Positions 1 to 7,887 of a DNA stretch of 64,000 nucleotides are shown in pieces (position 1 is the first letter of the stretch; each line of letters begins with the position of its first letter). The notes beneath the pieces are model-generated. The model saw only the letters and a program-made list of their open reading frames with translations. It was not told the DNA's origin and did no database searches. The DNA comes from Sulfurimonas marina (GTDB taxonomy: Bacteria; Campylobacterota; Campylobacteria; Campylobacterales; Sulfurimonadaceae), in assembly GCF_014905095.1 (NCBI RefSeq), contig NZ_CP041165.1, forward strand, positions 930,001 to 994,000. Direction: 5' to 3'. A program made the position numbers and the translations under genes.

Positions 1-325
1 CCATCGCCTGTGTATAGAGTTCAAAGTGGCTTGAATAAGTAGGTGTACCGTCTGCAAGGGGAAGTCCCAGATCAGTTTCTTCTTCGAGGATGATGTCGTT
101 TATAAATCTTTGTACATCTGTATTGGCTCGCGGCATCCAAGGAGTTTGTGAAGGTGCAAAGCAGTTTTGCAGGTATTTAGCCAAAGACATAAAGTCCCAA
201 ACAGAGTAGACATGGTGCGCCATAAAAACATTGAGATCATCCATGCTTTTTACTGCTGCATAGACAGGGTGCTGTGCTAGTTTTTCTCTATATTCTGCGA
301 TTTCTTCTAATGGAAAAGTTGACAT
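1..325 (-). CDS. DUF3050-type protein, haem-oxygenase-like fold (partial)
   Basis: Only the first 108 codons lie in the window; the gene runs off the left edge. It starts at an ATG at 325. The N-terminus reads MSTFPLEEIAEYREKL, and further on there are His- and Trp-rich stretches (FMAHHVYSVWDFMSLAKYL, then QTPWMP). This resembles the DUF3050 family, whose members are predicted to be helical and haem-oxygenase-like. The function is not established. The gene is divergent from the haem lipoprotein gene that follows. The family call rests on pattern recognition of a partial sequence. Confidence 0.6.
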   Translation of the reverse strand, partial: MSTFPLEEIAEYREKLAQHPVYAAVKSMDDLNVFMAHHVYSVWDFMSLAKYLQNCFAPSQTPWMPRANTDVQRFINDIILEEETDLGLPLADGTPTYSSHFELYTQAM

Positions 326-406
326 TATAATTCTCATTCAAATTTTTGATGATATTTTAGCAGAACTATTTAAAAGTTTTATTTTTTTTCATACCACTTC
401 ACTCTA

Positions 407-415
407 TGTTACAAT
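407..415 (+). promoter_or_regulatory. extended -10 promoter, haem lipoprotein/porin pair
   Basis: TGTTACAAT fits the extended -10 form TGnTAnAAT and lies 33 bases before the preferred ATG at 449. There is no convincing -35 box, as is usual in Campylobacterota. Assigned by inspection. Confidence 0.45.
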
Positions 416-448
416 TCTAGAAATAAATAGATGAGAAAGTGTGAACAA

Positions 449-898
449 ATGTATAAAAAAGTTTTATTTGTGAGTGCCGTGTTACTGGGTTGGAGCGGAT
501 GCTCTATGACAGAGACGCAGACACATAAAGAGCAGGGGCCCCAGTTGCAGTTTATTATGCGTGATCTCAATACGATCGTTGGAAATAATCAAAAAAGTGA
601 ACTTGAACGTGAAGATGAACGCAGACGTTATGCACTCAGTCTTGTAGATGCTATTAACAAGTTCTCTGCAAAAGCCCATGACAAAACGGCAAAACTTCAA
701 ACGAAGTATATCAATGAAAATAACATTGTTGCATTTAACAAACATTTGGATGCACTTGAAAAGAAATCTCAAGAGATAGAAAAGATTGCAAAAAACTATG
801 AACTAGAACAGCTCGATCAAGAGATCGTAGAGTTGGAAACCATCTGTACATCATGCCATAAAGATTTGGGAGTGACACATGTTCAAAAGCTGTTCTAG
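449..898 (+). CDS. exported lipoprotein with one C-terminal haem c motif
   Basis: This 149-residue protein has a lipoprotein signal peptide with a lipobox ending in Cys18 (LLGWSGC). The middle is charged and helical, with heptad-like Leu and Lys spacing. One CXXCH haem-binding motif (CTSCH) lies at residues 133-137, close to the C-terminus. It is probably a membrane-tethered monohaem cytochrome in the periplasm. An in-frame ATG at 431 exists, but the ATG at 449 has the AG-rich ribosome-binding stretch (GAGAAAG) and gives a clean signal peptide. Its last 20 bases overlap the following porin gene, so the two are probably translated together. I do not recognise a named family. Confidence 0.7.
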   Translation: MYKKVLFVSAVLLGWSGCSMTETQTHKEQGPQLQFIMRDLNTIVGNNQKSELEREDERRRYALSLVDAINKFSAKAHDKTAKLQTKYINENNIVAFNKHLDALEKKSQEIEKIAKNYELEQLDQEIVELETICTSCHKDLGVTHVQKLF

Positions 899-2069
899 AA
901 TTGCATTGGCAGCCCTGATCTCTACGCAAGCGTTTGGAGAAACGTCAAAAGAGGATGTTGAAACACGTTTGGCAAACTTAGAGAGCTGGATGCAGGAGAG
1001 CAAACAACAAAAAGGCTCTTTGGAGTTAAAAACAGAAAAAACTGTTTTGAGTGTCGGCGGTAGAGTTGAACTTTTAGTCCGTGGTGCCGCACCTACATCT
1101 AAAAATATAGCAGGCAGTATTTTAAAGGCGGATAGCGAAGAGAATATGCATCTTAATTTTGATGCCGCAAACAGCAGGGTATGGGTAAAAACAAAAACAC
1201 CTTCAAACTACGGGATGATAAGAACTCTGATCGAGACAGATTTTGCAGGCTCGGTAACAGGTACACAGGCAAATACAAATTCAAGTGGTTTAAGACTGCG
1301 TCATGCATATGTACAGGTTGGAAACTGGACGGTAGGGCAGACCAACTCCGCATTTAACAGTGTCGTAACACTAGACATCATAGAGTTGCCGATCAACGAT
1401 ATGCTGGTACGTCAACCGCTTATTAGATATACGTTCGAGCAAAGCTCTCTTAGTTATGACATCTCGTTTGAACAGCCTGAGACTACTCTACGTGATGAAA
1501 ACGGTACTATGGTTGCTCCGCAAGATGACATACTGCCGGACCTTGTTCTTCGTGCACGATACTATCCAAAATGGGGAGAGGCCGGGATCGCTTTTCTTGG
1601 AAGATACATCAACCAAGAAGAGATCGGAAAAGATAGTGCCTTTGGATGGGGTACGAATATCTCCGCAAAGTTCAATGTAGGATCTGATGATATCCGCATC
1701 GGGGGACAATACGGTGTAGGTCTTGGAAGATACATCGCTTACAACTCTTATGCGACAGGTTCAATGGATGCCCAGGGGAACATTAAACTTCAAGCTACAT
1801 ATGGGGGAGATATAGGATATCGCCATTGGTGGACACGTGAGTTACGTTCTACACTCTCTTTTGCATTTAGCGGTACGAAAAACAATGACGAAGTGCAAAA
1901 GCTCGATACAAATACAAAAGAGGCGTATACGACAACGGCAAACCTCTTATGGAGTCCTGTTTTAAACTCTTTAGTGGGGCTTGAATACACAAAAACAAAA
2001 CTCAAAGCACAAAGTGGACTAAAAAGCGATTTAGACGCCTTGACACTCTGTTTGAGATACGATTTTTAA
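879..2069 (+). CDS. DcaP-like outer-membrane porin
   Basis: The 396-residue product has a signal peptide cleaved near AFG-ET. A short coiled-coil stretch follows (about residues 24-50, VETRLANLESWMQ), then many alternating strands, and the C-terminus ends in an aromatic (LRYDF) as expected for BAM-inserted barrels. The N-terminal coil plus barrel layout matches DcaP-like trimeric channels, which in other bacteria pass small organic anions or dicarboxylates; the substrate here is unknown. The start lies inside the preceding haem lipoprotein gene, which suggests coupled expression. Confidence 0.75.
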   Translation: MFKSCSRIALAALISTQAFGETSKEDVETRLANLESWMQESKQQKGSLELKTEKTVLSVGGRVELLVRGAAPTSKNIAGSILKADSEENMHLNFDAANSRVWVKTKTPSNYGMIRTLIETDFAGSVTGTQANTNSSGLRLRHAYVQVGNWTVGQTNSAFNSVVTLDIIELPINDMLVRQPLIRYTFEQSSLSYDISFEQPETTLRDENGTMVAPQDDILPDLVLRARYYPKWGEAGIAFLGRYINQEEIGKDSAFGWGTNISAKFNVGSDDIRIGGQYGVGLGRYIAYNSYATGSMDAQGNIKLQATYGGDIGYRHWWTRELRSTLSFAFSGTKNNDEVQKLDTNTKEAYTTTANLLWSPVLNSLVGLEYTKTKLKAQSGLKSDLDALTLCLRYDF

Positions 2070-2099
2070 TTCTCAGGATTTTTTTTATAAAAGTGGTGC

Positions 2100-2105
2100 T
2101 ATAAT
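2100..2105 (+). promoter_or_regulatory. -10 box (TATAAT) for the rimK operon
   Basis: A perfect TATAAT lies 32 bases before the first ATG of the protease-RimK-deacylase-MscS operon and just after the porin gene. Assigned by inspection. Confidence 0.5.
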
Positions 2106-2137
2106 TTCTATAAAGACGTATATTATGGATGGTTTAA

Positions 2138-2548
2138 ATGGATAAGAGAATAATTGGGCGCAGGGAAAAAATTTCAATACTTGATTTGGAACTGTATGAT
2201 CTTGATGCAAAAGTAGATACGGGAGCTGATTCGAGTGCTTTGCATTGTGATCACATAGTTGTAGAGGGAGAGACGGTAAGTTTTACACTCTTAGATGATG
2301 TTCATGAAGCATATAACGATAAACGTTTTTCGTTACCTATTTATAAAATTAAAAAGGTAAAAAGCTCAAATGGTGAACTACAAATCAGACCATCTATAAA
2401 AGTGGACGTAGAATTTTTCGGAAAAAAATATAAGAGTGTTATCTCTTTAACAGATAGAAAAGATATGAAGTTTCCAATGTTGATTGGAAGAAAGTTTTTA
2501 AAAGACAAGTTTTTAGTGGATGTCGCACTAGAGTATGTAGCAAATTAA
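2138..2548 (+). CDS. RimB-like retropepsin-type ATP-dependent zinc protease family protein
   Basis: The 136-residue protein belongs to the family annotated as ATP-dependent zinc protease (PF05618). It carries the aspartic-protease-like motif [11 protein letters not shown] at about residues 27-37 and a second conserved stretch, [10 protein letters not shown]. Members are often encoded beside rimK and have been linked to processing of poly-glutamate or modified ribosomal protein S6. The gene is first in an operon, 11 bases ahead of rimK, which supports that link. The length is normal for the short form, which lacks a transmembrane extension. The substrate here is inferred. Confidence 0.8.
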   Translation: MDKRIIGRREKISILDLELYDLDAKVDTGADSSALHCDHIVVEGETVSFTLLDDVHEAYNDKRFSLPIYKIKKVKSSNGELQIRPSIKVDVEFFGKKYKSVISLTDRKDMKFPMLIGRKFLKDKFLVDVALEYVAN

Positions 2549-2559
2549 GAAAGGGCACT

Positions 2560-3489
2560 ATGAGAGTATATATATTATCGAGAAATGCGGAGTTGTATTC
2601 AACTAAGAGACTTGTTGAAGCGGCAGAACAAAAAGGTTGGGAAGTTAGAGTTATTGATTATCTGAAATGTTCAATCGAGATTATGAAAGGTGAACTGAAA
2701 ATCAACTATCAAGGTAAGACACTTCCTGTTCCCGATGCAATCATCCCTCGTATAGGGGCAAGTCGTACATTTTACGGAACTGCAATGGTAAGACACTTTG
2801 AGATGATGGAAGTGTTTACAACATCGGGAAGTTTAGCGATCAAAAGAAGCCGTGATAAATTACGCTCATTACAGATACTCTCAAAAAACGGCGTAGATAT
2901 GCCTAAAACTATTTTTGCATCGAATAAATCGAGTGCAAAAGATGTGATCGCACTAAGTGGCGGTGCTCCTTTGGTACTTAAAATTTTAGAAGGTACTCAA
3001 GGTGTTGGAGTGGTTTTAGTAGATAGCGAAAAAGCTGCAAAATCGGTTCTTGATGCATTTTACGGAATGGATGTAAACTTACTGGTTCAAGAGTACATTG
3101 AAGAAGCGGGCGGTGCAGACATTAGAGCATTTGTTGTTAACGGTGAAGTGGTCGGTGCTATGCGTCGTCAAGGTGCTGAGGGAGATTTTAGATCAAACCT
3201 GCATCAAGGTGGAAGTGCAGTAGCGCATAAACTTACACGTAAAGAGCGTGCAACAGCGCTTGCAGCTGCAAAACATATGGGTCTTGGAATCTGCGGTGTA
3301 GATATGATCCCTTCAGCTCGCGGACCGCTTGTTATGGAGGTAAACTCTTCACCCGGACTTGAAGGGATAGAAAAATCAACGGGTATTGATATTGCAGGAA
3401 AAATTATGGAATATATTGAAGCAAATGTAACACCTGATCCAAGTACTATGAAAAAGAAAAGACCGAAAAAAGATAACATTGGAGCGTAG
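2560..3489 (+). CDS. rimK: RimK-type alpha-L-glutamate ligase (ATP-grasp)
   Basis: The 309-residue protein matches RimK in length and order: an N-terminal pre-ATP-grasp domain (MRVYILSRN), the [15 protein letters not shown] nucleotide-binding loop, the [18 protein letters not shown] segment, and the metal-binding end [13 protein letters not shown]. RimK adds glutamates to the C-terminus of ribosomal protein S6 in some bacteria; related ligases act on other carboxylates. A lysine-rich tail (KKKRPKKD) extends the usual C-terminus. It is flanked by a RimB-like protease and a deacylase, a recurrent trio that suggests reversible glutamylation. Substrate assignment is inference. Confidence 0.88.
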   Translation: MRVYILSRNAELYSTKRLVEAAEQKGWEVRVIDYLKCSIEIMKGELKINYQGKTLPVPDAIIPRIGASRTFYGTAMVRHFEMMEVFTTSGSLAIKRSRDKLRSLQILSKNGVDMPKTIFASNKSSAKDVIALSGGAPLVLKILEGTQGVGVVLVDSEKAAKSVLDAFYGMDVNLLVQEYIEEAGGADIRAFVVNGEVVGAMRRQGAEGDFRSNLHQGGSAVAHKLTRKERATALAAAKHMGLGICGVDMIPSARGPLVMEVNSSPGLEGIEKSTGIDIAGKIMEYIEANVTPDPSTMKKKRPKKDNIGA

Positions 3490-3493
3490 ATAG

Positions 3494-4543
3494 TTGGAAA
3501 ATGAATCTTTAAAAATTGGCGGTGTTGAGATAAAAAAAGGGACCTCTACAACTATAAACATCCCTTTACCGAAACTCTACAATACACCGACAAACCTTCT
3601 TTTAAACGTGATTCGCGGGAAAAAAGAGGGTCCGGTTGTTTTTATTAGTGCTGCGATTCACGGTGATGAGTTAAACGGCATTGAGATTATAAGACGACTT
3701 AAAAAGCTAAGTATCTTAAAAAAGATACGCGGAACATTGATCCTAGTACCTGTTGTAAACGTATACGGGATGATGAACCTCTCCCGCTATCTACCCGATC
3801 GAAGGGATTTAAACAGAAGTTTTCCGGGAAGTTCAAAAGGTTCTCTGGCTGCCAGAATTGCAAAGATATTTTTTGATGAAGTAGTTTCAAAATGTTCTTT
3901 GGGAATCGATCTTCATACCGGTTCTATCCATAAAACAAATCTACCTCAGATTCGTACAAACCTAGATAATGAATATACTGGAAAACTTGCAAAGATTTTC
4001 GAAGCACCTGTTGTCTTACACTCTGAACTTCGAGACGGTTCACTTCGAGCTGAAGCACAGGAAAACGGAGTGCCTATCTTACTTTACGAAGCAGGGGAGG
4101 CTCTGCGATTTGATGAGAGTTCGATTCGCATCGGTGTAAAAGGGATCATAAACGTGCTGCGTGAAAACGGAAATTTACCGAAGATTAAAGAGAAAAGTAA
4201 AAAGAAGGTTCCTATTGTTACAAGAAGCAGTAAATGGATCCGTTCAAACAGCAGTGGAGTACTCAGAACTATAAAAGCGCTTGGCGATACCGTGGAAACT
4301 GATGATATCTTAGCGTATATAGATGATCCGCTAGGTGGTGAATCGACAGAGATTTTATCCCCTTTTAGAGGCGTAGTAATAGGAAAGTCTCAAATCCCTT
4401 TGGCACAGGAGGGGGATGCTGTTTTTCATATTGCCAATATATCCAACTTAAATGTAGCGGAAAATAAGATAGAATACTTTAGTGAAAATGCTATTGAAGA
4501 AAGTGAGTTTCATGAACTCAATAATGAAGAAATAATCGAGTAG
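3494..4543 (+). CDS. succinylglutamate desuccinylase/aspartoacylase family zinc deacylase, RimK-associated
   Basis: The 349-residue protein is a zinc-dependent M14-like deacylase. Likely zinc ligands are His56 and Glu59 in AAIHGDELNG and His141 in IDLHTGS, with a probable catalytic Glu in LYEAGE (about 198-202). Residues from about 245 form a barrel-sandwich, biotinyl-like domain (SSGVLRTIKALGDTV). The gene starts at TTG 3494, 4 bases after rimK, and is followed 2 bases later by an MscS gene. In this setting it may trim or recycle products of RimK, but that is inferred from position only. Confidence 0.82.
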   Translation: MENESLKIGGVEIKKGTSTTINIPLPKLYNTPTNLLLNVIRGKKEGPVVFISAAIHGDELNGIEIIRRLKKLSILKKIRGTLILVPVVNVYGMMNLSRYLPDRRDLNRSFPGSSKGSLAARIAKIFFDEVVSKCSLGIDLHTGSIHKTNLPQIRTNLDNEYTGKLAKIFEAPVVLHSELRDGSLRAEAQENGVPILLYEAGEALRFDESSIRIGVKGIINVLRENGNLPKIKEKSKKKVPIVTRSSKWIRSNSSGVLRTIKALGDTVETDDILAYIDDPLGGESTEILSPFRGVVIGKSQIPLAQEGDAVFHIANISNLNVAENKIEYFSENAIEESEFHELNNEEIIE

Positions 4544-4545
4544 TT

Positions 4546-5877
4546 ATGAAAACATTTTTTTTACTTTTTACACTTGTTGTTTTTCTTTTTGGAGCCGAAG
4601 AGGAAAAGAATATATGGGGAAATGACAATATATGGATTAAAACATATACAAATGCAAAAAACTATAAGATTATCATAAATAATATTGTAAAAATAGAGAG
4701 TAAAATTAAACGTGCGAAAAACAATCCCGTTCTTTTGTCAGAGTTAAACCAGCGACTTGAACTGCAAAAATCAAAACTTGATCTTTATGAGCAAAACAAA
4801 GGGTTTGACACACTCTTATACCCATATAAGTTTACGATGCCAAACGTAAATCTTTATGAATACCTCTCTAAAAAAACAAGAAATGAACTCGACCATAAGA
4901 TCGAGCGTTACATTGTGCTGAAAAACGATTTTTATCTTGCGATCTCAATGCTGAAGAATGATGCAAAAAAGCATAAAAATGTCTCAAAAAAAGATATTGC
5001 TTATTTTGAAGAGTTTAAAGAAAATGTAGATAAAACATATCTCAATTTACTTGATGCCAAATCTGAGCTGCAAAGCAGATACAAAGAGTATGAAACACAA
5101 AGTTTGCAAAAGCATCTTATCACTCTTTTTGTATTTGTCATCTCATATCTGCTTTATAAAACCTTCTTTTGGCTAACACGAAAAAGAAATCGCTTCCTTA
5201 CTGTTCTTTATGTTCTTTTTCTCTTAGGCTTTTTAGTTTTTCGTTATATTGATGATCTGCTTTATTTCATCACTTTTTTAAGTGTCGCTGCAGCTGCACT
5301 TACACTTGCACTTCGTGAGGTGATTTTAAACCTTGCGGCCTCTGTGTATATTCTCTTTAGCAACGTGATAAGAATCGGCGATAGAATTATGGTGCAGTTT
5401 GAAACAAAACACACGATCGGAGATATTGTAGATATCTCACTAATGAAGATAAAACTTCATGAAATAGGGGATTATACAAACCTAAAAGAGGTGAAAAACG
5501 TAGGAAGAACTATCTACCTGCCAAACAGTTATATCTTTACCAAAGTGTTTTATAACTACTCAAGAAAAAAAGATGGTTTTATCAACAACCTTGTTGAGTT
5601 TGAATTCTCTGTTGATAGTGATTTTGACCGTATTGAGAGTGTTACACACGAGGTGATGGATGAGCTTGGACTGATACATACTATTTCGTTCTCGCTGAAT
5701 AATTTAAAAACGGGTGTAGTGGCAATGATTTCGTATGAAACAAACTATCAAATGGCTTCACAAAACAGGGGAGAGATATCTATAAAACTGTTGCGTGCAT
5801 ATAAAAATGATGAGGCTATTATTTTAAAAGCTGCAAAAGCTTCGGCAAAAAAAGCCTCTGACGGTGCTAGTGAGTAG
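4546..5877 (+). CDS. MscS-family mechanosensitive channel with long periplasmic N-terminus
   Basis: The 443-residue protein has a cleavable signal peptide (MKTFFLLFTLVVFLFGA) and about 165 residues of charged, helical periplasmic sequence. Three close transmembrane helices follow (about 190-265), then the MscS beta domain (SNVIRIGDRIMVQF, then RTIYLPNSYIFTKVFYNYSR) and a mixed C-terminal domain. The pore-lining helix is Ala-rich (SVAAAALTLALREV), as in MscS. It closes the rimK operon with a 2-base gap. MscS-type channels release solutes on hypo-osmotic shock; a link to glutamate pools is possible but not shown. Confidence 0.85.
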   Translation: MKTFFLLFTLVVFLFGAEEEKNIWGNDNIWIKTYTNAKNYKIIINNIVKIESKIKRAKNNPVLLSELNQRLELQKSKLDLYEQNKGFDTLLYPYKFTMPNVNLYEYLSKKTRNELDHKIERYIVLKNDFYLAISMLKNDAKKHKNVSKKDIAYFEEFKENVDKTYLNLLDAKSELQSRYKEYETQSLQKHLITLFVFVISYLLYKTFFWLTRKRNRFLTVLYVLFLLGFLVFRYIDDLLYFITFLSVAAAALTLALREVILNLAASVYILFSNVIRIGDRIMVQFETKHTIGDIVDISLMKIKLHEIGDYTNLKEVKNVGRTIYLPNSYIFTKVFYNYSRKKDGFINNLVEFEFSVDSDFDRIESVTHEVMDELGLIHTISFSLNNLKTGVVAMISYETNYQMASQNRGEISIKLLRAYKNDEAIILKAAKASAKKASDGASE

Positions 5878-6379
5878 GAGTTTCCTCTATAGGTTTTTTT
5901 GCCAGTTTTACGATCGGTTTTTGTAAAAACAGATTGTTGGGATAGAGGATGGTATTATGTTCATCATCTTCTATCTCGATCTGAAAAGGTGTGATCTCTT
6001 TAATCTCACCCGTTATAGAATCATCTCCGTCAAGTACTTTTACTCTGTCACCAACTTTTGCAGGAAAAGTAAAAAAGATAATGATGCTTGATGTCAGGTT
6101 GCTAAGTATTGACCACTGGGCAAAAAGTGCGATACCAATGACGGCAAATATAGATGATAAAAAGACCATAAGCCCGTTAAATTTTACACCCCAGATAGTT
6201 GCCAGAACTATAAACAGGGAGATATATATCATAATGTTAAAAAACTTAATGATATAAAAAAGTCGTCTTCTGCTTACCCCTTTAACGCCTGCAATTTTTC
6301 CAAGCGAAAAAGAGATCGTTTTAATCAGCATAAATGTCAGAACAATTGTAACGACTGTGTAAAAAATATTTGTAGACAT
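5867..6379 (-). CDS. small MscS-domain membrane protein
   Basis: This 170-residue protein has about four hydrophobic segments in the first 105 residues, then a single MscS beta domain (FTFPAKVGDRVKVLDGD, ITGEIKEITPF, TILYPNNLFLQKPI). It lacks the large C-terminal vestibule of MscS. It is convergent with the larger MscS gene and overlaps its end by 11 bases. It could be a minimal channel or a regulatory subunit; which one cannot be told from sequence. Confidence 0.8.
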   Translation of the reverse strand: MSTNIFYTVVTIVLTFMLIKTISFSLGKIAGVKGVSRRRLFYIIKFFNIMIYISLFIVLATIWGVKFNGLMVFLSSIFAVIGIALFAQWSILSNLTSSIIIFFTFPAKVGDRVKVLDGDDSITGEIKEITPFQIEIEDDEHNTILYPNNLFLQKPIVKLAKKPIEETPTH

Positions 6380-6390
6380 AATCTCCGTCT

Positions 6391-6786
6391 TTAGTGTAAT
6401 TGTTTATAGAGTGAGTTTAAGTCACCTAAAACATTGATAGAAACTATTTTAGAGTTTCTAAACTGAAAAAAAGCTGCACCCGTATAATTAAATTTGTTTT
6501 TTGTCGCTTCACAACCTAAAATAGTTCCGATATGTTTACCCGTATATGTCACATATACCGCTGCTAAAGAGTTCTCAACTACTGTGATTTCAACTGCATG
6601 GTAAAGATCTCCAAATGCCGTTGTAAGCATTGTAGCATACTCTTTAAATTCGTCAAGACCGTGAGCTGTAATATCTAAAGAACCTCTAAAGCTGATGTTT
6701 TCATCTAAAATTTCAGATGCTTTGTCAAACTCTTTTTTGTTCCACATATCGTAGTATTTTCTGATAAGTTCTTTGTTTGTTAACAT
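6391..6786 (-). CDS. SnoaL-like ester cyclase/NTF2-fold protein
   Basis: This 131-residue protein has the SnoaL-type start (LTNKELIRKYYDMWNKKEF) and a single NTF2-like alpha+beta barrel, ending ALNSLYKQLH-like (SINVLGDLNSLYKQLH). Such proteins have no uniform reaction. A longer reading from 6840 adds residues without similarity; the ATG at 6786 has a strong AGGAG site 8 bases upstream and is preferred. It is 11 bases before the small MscS gene on the same strand, so the two are probably co-transcribed. Confidence 0.72.
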   Translation of the reverse strand: MLTNKELIRKYYDMWNKKEFDKASEILDENISFRGSLDITAHGLDEFKEYATMLTTAFGDLYHAVEITVVENSLAAVYVTYTGKHIGTILGCEATKNKFNYTGAAFFQFRNSKIVSINVLGDLNSLYKQLH

Positions 6787-6929
6787 AGTAACTACTCCTA
6801 AATAAAAAAAGGTACATAAGCTTGTCCTTCTAAGAGTCAAAGTTAGGGCTAGATGTATAATGGAATTATACTATAGACTTCTTGTAAAATTATACAAAGT
6901 ATGAGCAAAAAGAGAAACAATTTAATCAA

Positions 6930-7106
6930 GGCAGATGTTTTTCAGCGTAGCCATAGCTACGGTGGAAGTTATCTAACGCTGAGTAAAGAGGTTTATATTT
7001 TTGCCCTTTGGGAGAAATAAAAAGAGGCAATCTTGCAGAAAAAAATATTTTTACCTTAACTACGGTTAGGCTAAAAAATTTGTTTTACACAATCTTACCT
7101 CTTTTT
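6930..7106. other. structured intergenic element of unknown function upstream of efp
   Basis: The 423-base gap before efp contains two foldable parts. TCAGCGT at 6942-6948 pairs with ACGCTGA at 6976-6982 and encloses a small TAGC-CATA-GCTA hairpin. Next, AAAAAGAGG at 7019-7027 pairs with CCTCTTTTT at 7098-7106, with further imperfect pairing of the inner arms around a loop containing ACTACGGTTAGG. There is no open reading frame of note. It could be a small RNA, an RNA leader or a MITE-like dispersed repeat. No second copy was seen in the window. Confidence 0.35.
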
Positions 7107-7175
7107 AATCCTCTCATATCTTTGTATAGTTTTGCAGGAAGTCTAAAAAAAATCTCTTTCTAAGCAGTTTTTTTA

Positions 7176-7181
7176 TACAAT
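7176..7181 (+). promoter_or_regulatory. -10 box (TACAAT) for efp
   Basis: TACAAT follows a T-rich run and lies 28 bases before the efp ATG. No -35 box is apparent. Assigned by inspection. Confidence 0.4.
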
Positions 7182-7209
7182 GCAAAAAAATTTCTAACAA
7201 GGTGTTTTT

Positions 7210-7776
7210 ATGGCAACAATTGGTATGGGTGATATCAAAAAAAATGTACGTCTTATCATTGGTGAAGTACCGTACAAAGTAGTTGAATTCCAACACGTTA
7301 AACCGGGTAAAGGTGCGGCGTTTGTTCGTATGAAAATTAAAAGTTTCCTAAACGGAAAAGTGGTTGAAAAAACTGTTCACGCTGGTGACAAGTTTGAAGT
7401 ACCAGAAATTACTTACAAAACTATGCAGTTCCTTTATGATGACGGTGAGATGTTCCAATTTATGGATAACGAAACGTATGATCAAATCGGTCTTACTCAT
7501 GAGCAATGTGATGATGCTTCAAAATGGTTCAAAGACGGTATCAGTGTAGATATCATTTTCTATAAAGGTGATGCTATCTCTGTAACTGCGCCTGAAACTA
7601 TGGAATTAGTTATTGCTGAAACACCGCCAAACTTCAAAGGTGATACTTCAAGTGGAAGTAAAAAACCTGCAACTCTTGAAACTGGTGCGGTTATTCAAGT
7701 ACCTTACCACGTTTTAGAAGGTGATACTGTAAAAGTAAACACTGTAGACGGTGAATACTTAGAAAAAGTAAAATAG
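7210..7776 (+). CDS. efp: translation elongation factor P
   Basis: The 188-residue protein has the normal EF-P length and three-domain layout. The tip loop HVKPGKGAAF places a lysine at position 34, the residue modified by beta-lysylation in many bacteria. The C-terminal domain carries GDTSSGSKKPATLETGAVIQVP and ends VDGEYLEKVK. EF-P relieves ribosome stalling at proline runs. The gene stands alone ahead of dnaE, and its stop codon lies inside a long perfect palindrome. No epmA/epmB or other modification gene is in the window. Confidence 0.96.
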   Translation: MATIGMGDIKKNVRLIIGEVPYKVVEFQHVKPGKGAAFVRMKIKSFLNGKVVEKTVHAGDKFEVPEITYKTMQFLYDDGEMFQFMDNETYDQIGLTHEQCDDASKWFKDGISVDIIFYKGDAISVTAPETMELVIAETPPNFKGDTSSGSKKPATLETGAVIQVPYHVLEGDTVKVNTVDGEYLEKVK

Positions 7777-7793
7777 GTTTAAACCTATTTTAC
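7768..7793. terminator. 26-bp perfect palindrome over the efp stop codon
   Basis: The arms GTAAAATAGGTTT and AAACCTATTTTAC form a perfect 26-base palindrome that includes the efp TAG. The stem is AT-rich and the downstream T-tract is short, so it is at best a weak, possibly bidirectional, terminator or an mRNA 3'-end stabiliser. Confidence 0.5.
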
Positions 7794-7842
7794 ACCTCCT
7801 TAAATAAATCAACTTTCTTACCTCTAATTAAGTCAATTTGAC

Positions 7843-7848
7843 TATAAT
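7843..7848 (+). promoter_or_regulatory. -10 box (TATAAT) for dnaE
   Basis: A perfect TATAAT sits 40 bases before the dnaE start codon. Confidence 0.45.
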
Positions 7849-7887
7849 CCTTTTATATATTTTAGCTACTATTTAAAGGTTTCGATT

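Noticed and set aside
6925-6940. CAAGGCAGATG resembles part of the bacterial signal recognition particle RNA.
   Set aside because: The matching upstream half of the SRP core (GTCAGGTCCGGAAGGAAG-type) is absent, so this is probably chance.
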